A stretch of 64,000 nt of DNA from Denitrovibrio acetiphilus DSM 12809 (GTDB taxonomy: Bacteria; Chrysiogenota; Deferribacteres; Deferribacterales; Geovibrionaceae). The stretch spans positions 434,001 through 498,000 of the forward strand of contig NC_013943.1 of the NCBI RefSeq assembly GCF_000025725.1. The letters run 5' to 3'. Under the pieces are notes generated by a model. It had not been told where the DNA came from. It worked only from the letters and a program-made list of their open reading frames with translations, and made no database searches. The position numbers were made by a program, and so were the translations under genes. Shown here in pieces: positions 1 through 8,047 of the stretch. Each line of letters starts with the position of its first letter. Position 1 is the first letter of the stretch.

Positions 1-465
1 TGGTATTATGAAATGCAGGATCTCGGGTTTAACTACAGGATAACAGATATTCAGTGCGCTCTGGGGCTTTCTCAGATGAAGAGGCTTGACGGGTTTGTTA
101 GCCGTCGCCGTGAAATAGCAAAGATGTACGAAGATATATTTTCTCAGAGAGGTATCTTCACACCCCTTTACAATTTCGACAAGAACAGTTCTTATCACCT
201 TTATGTTGTACAGGTTCCTTTTGATAATCTGCCCGTCACTAAGGCAGAATTTTTTAATGAGATGCGTGACTGCGGTGTGGGGCTTCAGCTTCATTACATC
301 CCCGTTCCTATGCTGCCTTACTATGCTGATAAAGGGTACAATATGCGAAATCTGCATGAAGCGGAGCTGTATTATGCCAGAAGCTTTTCTATCCCCATGT
401 ACCCCGCAATGGAAGATAAAGATGTCCGTTTTGTGGCGGACTGTCTGTACAAGTCAATTAAGTAA
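1..465 (+). CDS. DegT/DnrJ/EryC1-family sugar aminotransferase, PseC-like (5' truncated by window)
   Basis: The reading frame is open from the first base and ends at TAA 463-465, so only the C-terminal ~154 residues are present. The stretch beginning WYYEMQDLGFNYRITDIQCA and the following QMKRLDGFVSRRREIA helix are typical of PLP-dependent DegT/DnrJ/EryC1 aminotransferases, and closest in feel to PseC, which transaminates a UDP-4-keto-6-deoxy-AltNAc intermediate in pseudaminic acid synthesis. The lysine that binds PLP would lie upstream of the window. The nonulosonate-type genes at 26408-29016 fit a shared role in flagellar or surface sugar synthesis, but the two loci are 26 kb apart, so the link is inferred. 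The exact substrate cannot be told from this fragment. Confidence 0.8.
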   Translation, partial: WYYEMQDLGFNYRITDIQCALGLSQMKRLDGFVSRRREIAKMYEDIFSQRGIFTPLYNFDKNSSYHLYVVQVPFDNLPVTKAEFFNEMRDCGVGLQLHYIPVPMLPYYADKGYNMRNLHEAELYYARSFSIPMYPAMEDKDVRFVADCLYKSIK

Positions 466-479
466 TTTTAATAGAAAAA

Positions 480-507
480 GGGGAGACGGTTTTAAACCAT
501 TCTCCCC
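480..507. terminator. Intrinsic terminator between convergent genes
   Basis: GGGGAGA (480-486) pairs with TCTCCCC (501-507), and an inner GGTTT/AAACC pair extends the hairpin. Read on the minus strand the stem is followed by a T run (the A run at 475-479), so it best serves the cytochrome gene ending at 554. It may also stop the aminotransferase transcript arriving from the left. Confidence 0.75.
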
Positions 508-553
508 TCTCAAGTCTGAGTAAATTTTCTATTTAATTCTATCTAAGAAACGT

Positions 554-2473
554 TTACTTCATCTCTTTGAGCATCTTTTCGGCATAAGCAACATTGTGGC
601 TCATGACAACTTTTATCAGCTCAAGTTTCTTTTTCTTTTCTGCATCTTTTTCTTTGTTTATAAGATGATGAAGTTTTGCTGAAAGCTGAAGATATTCTGC
701 TTTCCCTTCTGCATATTTCTTGTCGTCAAACTTAAGCTCAAAGTCGATACCTTTGACATTCCATACACCATTGTTGAGTATGAAAGGAGCAAAATGTTCT
801 ATTTTTCTGCCTTCAACAAGTTCAACTTCGGAGTTGGTGAAGTTGTCGAATGTTATGCCGTCTTTATCAGCTTTGATTGTATAAGAGCCGTAGAAAGGTT
901 TCTTAACATCTGTCGGGCTGAAATATGTGTACCATGACGTAAAGTTCTGCTCGTGTGAGGCGTGGCAGCTATCGCAGTCCCTCGCTTCGCCTATGGAGTG
1001 AGACATTTTATCCATCTGTATCCATGCGAGCATTTTGTCACTGTCTCCGAAGCCGTCATATGTTCCGGTGATGATGTACATGTCGTTCACCTGATCAGCT
1101 TTACGTTCAATAATAAAGCTTTCCGGTTCGCCTATCTCAGTTTTGCCTTTTACGGTTGTTTTGTTTATGGTTCTGAGCTTAAGGTCTGTTGCAGGAACAT
1201 CTTCGCCTATACCCATTGTTCCCATAGGATAGGGTTTCAGAGGTATCCAGAGACCTGTTTCAGGTTGTTTGACGAGCATCGGCTGGTCACGCTTGCCGTA
1301 GAACTCTTTATGTTTTGCGAACTTGTTATTAATGCCTTCAGACTTACCTGGACCCCAGAAGGTGAACTGGTAAGCGCCTACTTCCTGAATATGACATGAT
1401 GTACAGTCTACATTCTGGTGGTCGCCGGCTTTCACGGCATCATATATCTCTGTGTGGCAGCTCTGGCATGACTGTCTTGCGTCCTCTGAGCCTATGTGCC
1501 CGTATGAGTGATCTTTGAAAGTGTGGCAGTCGCTGCAGTTTAGACCGGCTTCTTCGTGAGCATCCCTTGGAAGTTCATTTACAGGGAAAGCGAATTCCTG
1601 ACGGAAGAAACCTGCACCGCGTCTTCTGTCCATGGGGCCTGCATGGCATATTGTCCCTTTACCGCTTCCGTAGCAGGAGAGTTTATCCGGAGTTTTTGTG
1701 AAAGAGTGTCTTGCTTCTGTTTTTTTGAAGCCTTCATAGTGGCAGTCGTTGCAGCTTGCGTGGCATTTGTTGCACCCTCTGCCTCTTGCTTCCGCCATAG
1801 TACCTTTATACTCTTCCGGCTTTGTGCACTCGCCTTTTACAGTTTCATAGTTTTCTTCATCGCCGAACCAGTAACCGCAGTTTTGCGGGCCGGGGGGCGA
1901 TTTTGTCCATGATGTAAAACCTCTCTGATATTTGTTAAGTCCCATACCGGATTTGTTATAGTCTGTGACTTCCTGCTCATGGCAGTTTCCGCAGGTCTGT
2001 CTTGCTATTTCTGGATTGTAAGCCATAGTTTCAGGGTCGTGATCGTGATAGTAGAGCTGTATGATCTTTTTGATGCCAAGCTCTTTTGCTTTTTCAGGAT
2101 CAGGTTTTCTGAGAAGAACTTTTGTTCTGTTTTTCCCTTTCGGCTGAATAGGATCGTAGTTTGTGATCTCTCTGCCTACGGCCTGATATTTATGATTTTT
2201 ACCTATAGCCGCATAGAAAGGTCTTGGCATACCTTCATGAGCTTCGTTTTTATCAAGTTTGGTATTGTCACCAAGGTGACAGCTGACGCAGGATATCCCG
2301 CCCATGTTTACTTCTTCGTCCACTTTTGCAGGGTCGAGGTACATTTGGGGGTACCCGAGTTCTTTCATCATTACTTCATCACCGTGACAGCGGACGCAGG
2401 TAGAGTCGTCTTCGTATGCGAATGCTGAGAGTGAAAGCATGATAAATAATGTTAATAATACTGCTTTACGCAC
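554..2473 (-). CDS. Periplasmic multiheme c-type cytochrome (9 CXXCH plus one CX8CH)
   Basis: Exported electron-transfer protein of 639 residues. The start chosen is GTG at 2473, six bases after GGAGG; it gives a clean signal peptide (VRKAVLLTLFIMLSLSAFA) followed by mature sequence, whereas a longer frame to 2572 would add 33 residues with no signal logic. Nine CXXCH heme sites are visible (CVRCH, CVSCH, CGNCH, CNKCH, CNDCH, CSDCH, CQSCH, CTSCH, CDSCH), with CNKCH and CNDCH only two residues apart. A tenth candidate has eight residues between the cysteines (CYGSGKGTICH). The last ~120 residues are heme-free. I cannot assign a substrate; a respiratory reductase or electron conduit is likely. 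It stands alone behind a sigma-54 promoter and the kinase/activator genes, which suggests signal-dependent induction. Confidence 0.88.
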   Translation of the reverse strand: MRKAVLLTLFIMLSLSAFAYEDDSTCVRCHGDEVMMKELGYPQMYLDPAKVDEEVNMGGISCVSCHLGDNTKLDKNEAHEGMPRPFYAAIGKNHKYQAVGREITNYDPIQPKGKNRTKVLLRKPDPEKAKELGIKKIIQLYYHDHDPETMAYNPEIARQTCGNCHEQEVTDYNKSGMGLNKYQRGFTSWTKSPPGPQNCGYWFGDEENYETVKGECTKPEEYKGTMAEARGRGCNKCHASCNDCHYEGFKKTEARHSFTKTPDKLSCYGSGKGTICHAGPMDRRRGAGFFRQEFAFPVNELPRDAHEEAGLNCSDCHTFKDHSYGHIGSEDARQSCQSCHTEIYDAVKAGDHQNVDCTSCHIQEVGAYQFTFWGPGKSEGINNKFAKHKEFYGKRDQPMLVKQPETGLWIPLKPYPMGTMGIGEDVPATDLKLRTINKTTVKGKTEIGEPESFIIERKADQVNDMYIITGTYDGFGDSDKMLAWIQMDKMSHSIGEARDCDSCHASHEQNFTSWYTYFSPTDVKKPFYGSYTIKADKDGITFDNFTNSEVELVEGRKIEHFAPFILNNGVWNVKGIDFELKFDDKKYAEGKAEYLQLSAKLHHLINKEKDAEKKKKLELIKVVMSHNVAYAEKMLKEMK

Positions 2474-2505
2474 ATTACACCTCCGTAATATATGAGAGTA
2501 TATGT

Positions 2506-2519
2506 GCAATAGACGTGCC
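2506..2519 (-). promoter_or_regulatory. Sigma-54 (RpoN) -24/-12 promoter for the multiheme cytochrome
   Basis: Reading the minus strand, AGGCACGTCTATTGCA matches the consensus TGGCACG-N4-TTGCA at every defined position except the first T. The invariant GG (2518-2519) and GC (2506-2507) are exactly ten bases apart. The predicted transcription start is near 2494, giving a ~21-nt leader that contains the GGAGG before the GTG start at 2473. Confidence 0.85.
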
Positions 2520-2554
2520 TGAAGTGATGGCATGTGATGAAGGTTTTTCGTGGT

Positions 2555-2577
2555 GTTTTTTGCAAAATGCAAAAAAC
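2555..2577. promoter_or_regulatory. Palindromic candidate activator binding site upstream of the sigma-54 promoter
   Basis: Perfect inverted repeat with 10-bp arms (GTTTTTTGCA and its complement) around a 3-nt centre. It is centred about 72 bp upstream of the predicted start, close to where bacterial enhancer-binding proteins bind. The obvious candidate protein is the NtrC-family regulator encoded just upstream (2684-3973). The pairing of protein and site is an inference. Confidence 0.55.
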
Positions 2578-2647
2578 AGGGCGTATGGATTCTTTTATTG
2601 CAAAAATAGGGTCAGTGCCTTTTAGAGTTATTGCGCAGGGTGGTTAT

Positions 2648-2676
2648 CGTCATTGCTAACGAATGTGAAGCAATCT
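2648..2676. repeat. REP-like element (single copy, degenerate)
   Basis: The segment begins CGTCATTGC and ends GAAGCAATCT, with ATTGCT (2652-2657) pairing with AGCAAT (2669-2674). It resembles the elements at 13322-13356 and 42533-42602 and sits between the regulator stop codon and the cytochrome promoter. Confidence 0.5.
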
Positions 2677-2683
2677 TATCCAC

Positions 2684-3973
2684 TCAGCCGATACCGTATT
2701 CTTTTAACTTGCGGTATATGGTGGATGTGTCAACTCCGAGGGTCGCAGCGGCTTTCTGCTTGTTCCCTTCGTGTGCATCAAGGACGCTTAATATATGCTT
2801 GCGTGTGATGGTGTCAAGCGTCATGTCCTCATCGGGTACACTGCAACCGAGGTTGAGTGATGCGCAGGTCAATCTGTTTGTCTGCTCCAGAATCATAGCA
2901 CGTTCTATGATGTTTGAAAGCTCGCGGATGTTGCCTGGGAATGCATAACTGCGCAGGCACGCCAATGCGGATTCTTCCAGCCCCATAACTTTTGTATTGA
3001 TATGTCTGAATTTTTCTATGAAATGTTCAGCAAGTGGTATGATATCATCTTTCCGCTCCCTGAGCGGTGGCAGTTCTATGTTGAAAACATTCAGGCGGTA
3101 GTATAGGTCTTCACGGAAAAGTCCCTTTGCCACCATCTCCAGAGGGTTTCTGTTTGTGGCTGCAATTATGCGGATATCTGATGTCTCCTGAGTTGAAGCA
3201 CCAACAGGGTAGAAACTTTTAGTTTCCAGAAAACGTAGAAATTTAGGCTGGAGATCGATTGGCATTTCGCCTATTTCATCCAGAAAAAGTGTGCCTCCGT
3301 ATGCGGTCTGGACAATCCCCTTGCTGTCTTTATCTGCACCGGTGAATGCGCCTTTCTTATGTCCGAATAGCTCACGCTCGAAGAGGTGGGGCTGTAGGTT
3401 GCAGCAGTTGATTGCGGCAAATATTTTTTTCCGGCGGTTGCTGTTTTCGTGTATGTATCTTGCCATAACTTCTTTGCCTGTGCCTGTCTCACCTGTAAGC
3501 ATTACATTAGTATCTGATTTTGCTACACGCTGTGCCTGTGACGCAATATCTTTTATCGACTGCGATTCCATAACAAAGCTGCCCGGACGCCCTTGGAGGT
3601 CTGCCGTATTTTTTAGAGAGATGTTCTCCTCTATCATCTGGAGTTTATAGATAAGAAGTTCTGTATCTACCGGCTTCGGTATATAGTCGTAGGCTCCCTT
3701 TTTGATAGCTGTGACAGATTCGTCGATAGTGCTTTGACCTGTCATGAGAAGGACATATGTTTCGGGGGTTGCTGTTTTTATCTTTTCCAGTACATCAAAC
3801 CCTGTCATGCCCGGCATACGGATGTCACTGACTACAGCGTCTGCGGAGCTGTCCGCCAGATATTCCACAGCAGCAGCAGGGGAAGTGAATGCCGTTATGG
3901 AATAATACTTTTCAATAGCCCGTTTAAGGACTCTGTTAAGTGTTGCGTCATCTTCAATCAGAACAACTTTCAT
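2684..3973 (-). CDS. NtrC-family sigma-54-dependent response regulator
   Basis: 429 residues in the classic three-part layout. The N-terminal receiver has acidic D8/D9, phosphoacceptor D50 (SDIRMPG) and K100 (YIPKP). The central AAA+ domain has Walker A GETGTGKE (161-168), the sigma-54 contact loop GAFTGA (208-213) and Walker B TLFLDE (228-233). A Fis-type helix-turn-helix ends the protein (about 390-427). Such proteins hydrolyse ATP to open sigma-54 promoter complexes after phosphorylation. The gene overlaps the upstream kinase gene by 20 nt, so the pair is one operon. The next gene downstream has a sigma-54 promoter and a palindrome, making it the likely target. The specific signal is unknown. 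Confidence 0.95.
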   Translation of the reverse strand: MKVVLIEDDATLNRVLKRAIEKYYSITAFTSPAAAVEYLADSSADAVVSDIRMPGMTGFDVLEKIKTATPETYVLLMTGQSTIDESVTAIKKGAYDYIPKPVDTELLIYKLQMIEENISLKNTADLQGRPGSFVMESQSIKDIASQAQRVAKSDTNVMLTGETGTGKEVMARYIHENSNRRKKIFAAINCCNLQPHLFERELFGHKKGAFTGADKDSKGIVQTAYGGTLFLDEIGEMPIDLQPKFLRFLETKSFYPVGASTQETSDIRIIAATNRNPLEMVAKGLFREDLYYRLNVFNIELPPLRERKDDIIPLAEHFIEKFRHINTKVMGLEESALACLRSYAFPGNIRELSNIIERAMILEQTNRLTCASLNLGCSVPDEDMTLDTITRKHILSVLDAHEGNKQKAAATLGVDTSTIYRKLKEYGIG

Positions 3974-5792
3974 CTTCCTTCTCCAACCTGATTATAAACC
4001 TTGTTCCTCTGTTTATCTGCGAGTCAACATTTATCTGCCCGCCATGTTTCTTTATGATGCTGTATACGAGGGAGAGTCCCAGTCCCATCCCTTTTTCCGG
4101 AGATTTAGAGGTGTGGAAGGGGTCAAATATTTTATGGATGTTTTCATCATCTATGCCTGAGCCTGTATCGGATATGATAAGCATAACGTGATCTTCGTTG
4201 TTTATTAGCTCTATTGTTATCAGTCCGTCACTTTCTATGGCGTCCATGGCGTTTTGTATGAGGTTTACAAGAACCTGCTGGAGCAGAGTTGTGTAGCCTT
4301 TCAGCTTAGCGTTCTGTAAGTGAAGCTCAACAGAGATGCCGTTTTTGAAATCCATATATTTAACTGTCTCCTCTATGAGGTGTTTCATATCTACCTCTTC
4401 AAGCAGCCCGTCAGTATTTTTGGAAGGTGCCAGTTTCCGCAGGTTTTGAATTATATCAACGCAGCGTTTTGCTTCATTTTTGATGGTGCAGAGGTCTTCT
4501 GACTGTTCGGGTATTTCATCTTCCAGAAGTCCGGTCAAAACGATGATACTGTTTAGCGGAGTGTTGAGCTCGTGCGCAACCCCTCCGGCCATTACACCGA
4601 GAGCGGAGAGTCTGTTCATTAGCTCAAGCTTTGTCTGTGTGTTTCTGATATCCCGAATATATTCTTTCAGCGACGCAGCCATTGAGCGGATGCTGAGAAC
4701 TATTTCATTTATTTCACCTTTATATTCACCTTTCAGCTCATGGTCAAAGTCGCCGCCGCTATATGCCTTCACTGCGGATTTGATCTCGGCGTAGGGTTTC
4801 ATAAAATACCTGCTGAAAACCACGGCAGTGAGTATGCTGAGGAATATGGAAAAGAACAGCACAGCAAGGAAATCCCTCCGCAGAAGGTGCAGCGACCGAA
4901 AGAAGTAGTCACTGTTAAGTATTGTGCATATTTTCCATGACTGGTCTTCTGTCATGTACGGATTTAAAGTTGTGCAGAACATATATCCTTCGCTTGACTC
5001 CAGAATTGGCGCATTCTCCTGCTGGAGCCATTTAAAAGCGTCAGAACCGTAAACGTTGTCAAAGAAGTAAGACGTTCCGAACTGATTTGCAAATTCATAT
5101 TTTCTGTCATTGTGGAAGAGGAATATGCCGTTTCGTTCCGGTGATAGCCTATTTGTTTCTGCTATGAAAGAACCACCCCGTTTGTTGTCAAGCTGGCTGA
5201 CAGTTTCGCCTATCTTGCTGCCCCAGAAGTTAATGATAAGATATCCGAGCACCTCTTCACCTTCAAAGACAGGTATAAGCGCACGTATCATTGAAGGGCA
5301 GAAGGATGTTGCGTCCGGCAGGTGTCCACGTTCGAAGTCTGAAAAAACAGGTACTTTGCTGTTGTTGTCACGCACCTTCTGAAAGAAATTTCTATCGGCG
5401 ATGTTTATCGGCTCATAGTCAGGCTGGCGTGAAAGTATCTCGCATTCACGTACAAATACTTTTATATCGCCATTCTCCGCCACCAGCCGCATAGCCTGAA
5501 TGTCTTCTATCTTTTTGCAGTAGCTCATGAAGAGATCTTCTGTCTTTCTTATTGTATCGGGGTTTTTGAAATAGGTTTTAAGATCGGCATTCTCTGCTAT
5601 CGCTATCGTCAGAAATCTTGCCTTATCAAGAAAGTCTTCTATGTCGTTCCGCTTCATCCGCAGGATAAGTTCAGCCTGAGACTTTACATCGTCCTGAATC
5701 AACTTTTTTGATTGGGCGAAATAAATGCCTGTGGTCATAGACAGAATAAACACAACAAGTACGCTTATGTATATTGCGAGGCGCTTTATCAT
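3954..5792 (-). CDS. Membrane sensor histidine kinase, partner of the adjacent NtrC-type regulator
   Basis: 612 residues. An N-terminal membrane helix (about 5-27), a ~270-residue periplasmic sensor region of Cache type, a second helix (about 308-328) and a HAMP-like linker lead into the transmitter. The H box is GGVAHELNTPLN with H407, the N box is QVLVNLIQNAMDAIE, and the ATP lid motifs ISDTGSGI and MGLGLSLVYSII follow, so catalysis should be intact. HELNTP is the form found in DctB/ZraS-like kinases that partner with NtrC-type regulators. The periplasmic ligand cannot be read from sequence; a small molecule linked to anaerobic respiration would fit the cytochrome target. Confidence 0.93.
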   Translation of the reverse strand: MIKRLAIYISVLVVFILSMTTGIYFAQSKKLIQDDVKSQAELILRMKRNDIEDFLDKARFLTIAIAENADLKTYFKNPDTIRKTEDLFMSYCKKIEDIQAMRLVAENGDIKVFVRECEILSRQPDYEPINIADRNFFQKVRDNNSKVPVFSDFERGHLPDATSFCPSMIRALIPVFEGEEVLGYLIINFWGSKIGETVSQLDNKRGGSFIAETNRLSPERNGIFLFHNDRKYEFANQFGTSYFFDNVYGSDAFKWLQQENAPILESSEGYMFCTTLNPYMTEDQSWKICTILNSDYFFRSLHLLRRDFLAVLFFSIFLSILTAVVFSRYFMKPYAEIKSAVKAYSGGDFDHELKGEYKGEINEIVLSIRSMAASLKEYIRDIRNTQTKLELMNRLSALGVMAGGVAHELNTPLNSIIVLTGLLEDEIPEQSEDLCTIKNEAKRCVDIIQNLRKLAPSKNTDGLLEEVDMKHLIEETVKYMDFKNGISVELHLQNAKLKGYTTLLQQVLVNLIQNAMDAIESDGLITIELINNEDHVMLIISDTGSGIDDENIHKIFDPFHTSKSPEKGMGLGLSLVYSIIKKHGGQINVDSQINRGTRFIIRLEKEDESCSD

Positions 5793-5837
5793 AACCGTAT
5801 TTTAACTTTATGTTTCTATAAAGTAAATGACATAAAA

Positions 5838-5861
5838 AAGCCCGCCGGAGTAGACGGGCTT
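5838..5861 (-). terminator. Intrinsic terminator after ferritin
   Basis: AAGCCCG (5838-5844) pairs with CGGGCTT (5855-5861). On the minus strand the stem is followed by a T run (the A run at 5834-5839), just beyond the ferritin stop codon and before the kinase gene. Confidence 0.8.
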
Positions 5862-5875
5862 GTGATTAGTAAGTT

Positions 5876-6388
5876 TTAAGCCTGAGCATCAGCGGGCGGT
5901 GTGTATGTCCGTGTGTTCAGTTCGCTGTTGATCATGAACAGCCCCGGTCCTGTGCTGCCGGCAAGTTTAAGTTTGTCCAGTATCTCTTTGACAGTAGATT
6001 CCTCTTCGACCTGCTCGTTTATGAACCACTGGAGAAATGTATTGGTGGCGTGGTCTTTTTCGTCAATGGCGAGGCTTGCAAGTTCGTTTATCCTCGCTGT
6101 AACTTCCTGTTCGTGTGAAAGAGTTTCTTCAAACATTTCAAGTGCATCTCTGTACTCTTTCCTCGGTTTTTCTATAGACTCAAGCTCCACTACAGACCTG
6201 TCCATTATGTAGTTGAAGAATTTTGTAGCATGCATCATCTCTTCCTGATACTGAGCGTTAAACCAGTTGGCAAAACCTTTCAGTCCGATGTTATCAGCAT
6301 GAGCTGACATTGCGAGATAGACATAGGCAGAGTAAAGCTCGAAGTTAAGTTGTGCGTTCAATGCCTTAGCCATTTTGTCTGATACCAT
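5876..6388 (-). CDS. ftnA: Non-heme ferritin (bacterial FtnA type)
   Basis: Cytoplasmic iron-storage protein of 170 residues, the usual length for bacterial ferritin. It forms the four-helix bundle that oxidises Fe(II) and stores ferric mineral in a 24-mer. Diiron ligands are recognisable: E17 in NFELYSAYVYL, the EEMMHATKFF segment, and the glutamates of the second helix pair. The TFLQWFINEQVEEE segment is diagnostic of FtnA. A GGAGA ribosome site precedes the ATG. It is monocistronic, with its own sigma-70-like promoter and terminator. I see no convincing Fur box, only an AT-rich palindrome downstream of the -10. Confidence 0.95.
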   Translation of the reverse strand: MVSDKMAKALNAQLNFELYSAYVYLAMSAHADNIGLKGFANWFNAQYQEEMMHATKFFNYIMDRSVVELESIEKPRKEYRDALEMFEETLSHEQEVTARINELASLAIDEKDHATNTFLQWFINEQVEEESTVKEILDKLKLAGSTGPGLFMINSELNTRTYTPPADAQA

Positions 6389-6424
6389 ATATGTGTCTCC
6401 TTATGGAAAATAATTATTAATAGT

Positions 6425-6453
6425 AGTATAGTATGAAGTGCTGCATTCTTCAA
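6425..6453 (-). promoter_or_regulatory. Sigma-70-like promoter for ferritin
   Basis: On the minus strand TTGAAG (complement of 6448-6453) is followed after exactly 17 bases by TATACT (complement of 6425-6430), leaving a leader of about 30 nt before the ferritin ATG. Confidence 0.55.
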
Positions 6454-6469
6454 TAGTTCAAATAAATAA

Positions 6470-8047
6470 TCAGCAGTAAATCCTGAAATCCATAGCAGGA
6501 AAGATGCTGTTTTTGTTTTCTAATTTCTCCAGAAAATGCCAGTCTTTAAAGCCGTCATCTATCATGTCACGCAGACGCATAAAATTATGTATGTGTTCTT
6601 TTGTGCGCTGCATTGCATAGTCAATAGCAGTTCCTGTAGTTACGAGAAATGCCCAGTCGCTACTTTGAGCGAGAAAGAGCTCTCTCGCCATCTGGTTCAG
6701 GCAGCGAACTTTAAAGTCATCTTTTGTGCTGAGGTGGAATTTCGCCATATCGACCATCTTCTCAGACATAAAGTGCAGATGGCGGTATATCCAGTCATTC
6801 CCTTTGTTCAGCCATACGTCATAATATCCTTTATCCCCCCACGAAGAAGGGTTTACAGAGACAACCTGATTGGTCGGATATTCGTTGAGATATTCCAGAG
6901 GTGTTATGGACTTTATCGTCTCTGACTTATCCATCTCTTTGAAAACGTTATAGAGGAATTCCGGTCCTTCAAACCACCAGTGTCCGTAAAGCTCTGCATC
7001 ATATGGGGATACCACCACAGGTTTTCTGTCTATGAGTTCGGCGATTTCAGCGAGCTGTTTCTCGCGTTCAGCGACAAAATGTTTAGCGTGATCAACTGTT
7101 TTAGCTGAGGCTACCTTGTTATCGTAGAACTCTTTATATTCGCTGTCTCCTGTTATTCTGTGATATTTAAACCCTGTGAATACACGTTCGCCGTCTGGGC
7201 TTATGTATGGTTTTATATAATCATGATCAAGGTCATAACCTATGTCACGATAAAAATCTCTGTAGCTGACATCCCCCGGATACCCTTCTTTAGAGCTCCA
7301 TACCTGTTTTGATGAGTAATAGTCACGACCGAAAGCTGCGACACCGCTCTGGGTATATACGGGGGCATAAACGCCGTATTTCGGTCTCGGTTTGGCGTAA
7401 AGCACACCGTGAGTGTCCACAAAGAAATATCTTATGCCGTATTCAGCAAGTATTTCATCAAGCCCTTCGAAATAAGCACATTCCGGCAGCCATATACCTT
7501 TTGGTGCCTGCCCGAACTTTTGCTCGTGACTTTTTACAGCCATTTCCACCTGAGCACGCACAGCGTTCTCGGTATTATTCAGGAGCGGGAGGAATCCGTG
7601 AGTAAATCCGCATGTGATTACGTCAATGTATCCTTTCTCCAGAAAGTGCCTGTAACCGGAGATAAGACTTCTGTTCAGATATCCGTAATAGAAATCCTTT
7701 ATCCCCTGAAAGCGTTCTTTGTACATATGTGCAAGATGCTCAAAGCAAGTCCCTTTTGTCCTTTCGACCTCTTTGTCTGCGAGTGCAAGCATTTTGTCCA
7801 TATGTTTTTCGTATCGTTCCATCAACAGCCCGTCACTCATCATCTCAGCGAGCGGCGGAGTTACAGAAACGGCAAAACGAAAATTAATCCCCTCATCCTC
7901 CATCTTTTTCATGTACTGAAGAATGGGGATATATGTTTCCGAGATAGCTTCATAGAACCAGTGTTCTTCCAGAAAATATTCATATTCCGGATGTTTTACA
8001 AAAGGGAGGTGCGAGTGGAGCACCAGCATCCAGTAGCCGTTACTCAT
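6470..8047 (-). CDS. GH57 1,4-alpha-glucan branching enzyme (DUF1957 type)
   Basis: 525 residues, matching the GH57 branching enzymes of Thermus and Thermococcus. The protein opens with GYWMLVLHSHLPFVKHPEYE, typical of the family. The nucleophile is E189 in GIWLPEC and the acid/base is D350 in SPYDAELYGHWW; the C-terminal helical DUF1957 part is present. It should form alpha-1,6 branches in a glycogen-like glucan in the cytoplasm. It is the last gene of a seven-gene minus-strand run and shares one base (TAATG) with the DUF4912 gene, so the two are translationally coupled. No GH13 GlgB is visible nearby, so this enzyme probably fills that role. Confidence 0.9.
   Translation of the reverse strand: MSNGYWMLVLHSHLPFVKHPEYEYFLEEHWFYEAISETYIPILQYMKKMEDEGINFRFAVSVTPPLAEMMSDGLLMERYEKHMDKMLALADKEVERTKGTCFEHLAHMYKERFQGIKDFYYGYLNRSLISGYRHFLEKGYIDVITCGFTHGFLPLLNNTENAVRAQVEMAVKSHEQKFGQAPKGIWLPECAYFEGLDEILAEYGIRYFFVDTHGVLYAKPRPKYGVYAPVYTQSGVAAFGRDYYSSKQVWSSKEGYPGDVSYRDFYRDIGYDLDHDYIKPYISPDGERVFTGFKYHRITGDSEYKEFYDNKVASAKTVDHAKHFVAEREKQLAEIAELIDRKPVVVSPYDAELYGHWWFEGPEFLYNVFKEMDKSETIKSITPLEYLNEYPTNQVVSVNPSSWGDKGYYDVWLNKGNDWIYRHLHFMSEKMVDMAKFHLSTKDDFKVRCLNQMARELFLAQSSDWAFLVTTGTAIDYAMQRTKEHIHNFMRLRDMIDDGFKDWHFLEKLENKNSIFPAMDFRIYC

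Noticed and set aside
203-523. 106-codon plus-strand frame overlapping the aminotransferase
   Set aside because: Out-of-frame shadow; the family sequence is in the other frame.
2474-2572. 33-residue N-terminal extension of the 9-heme cytochrome
   Set aside because: No ribosome site; the sigma-54 start predicted at ~2494 lies inside it, and GTG 2473 gives a proper signal peptide.
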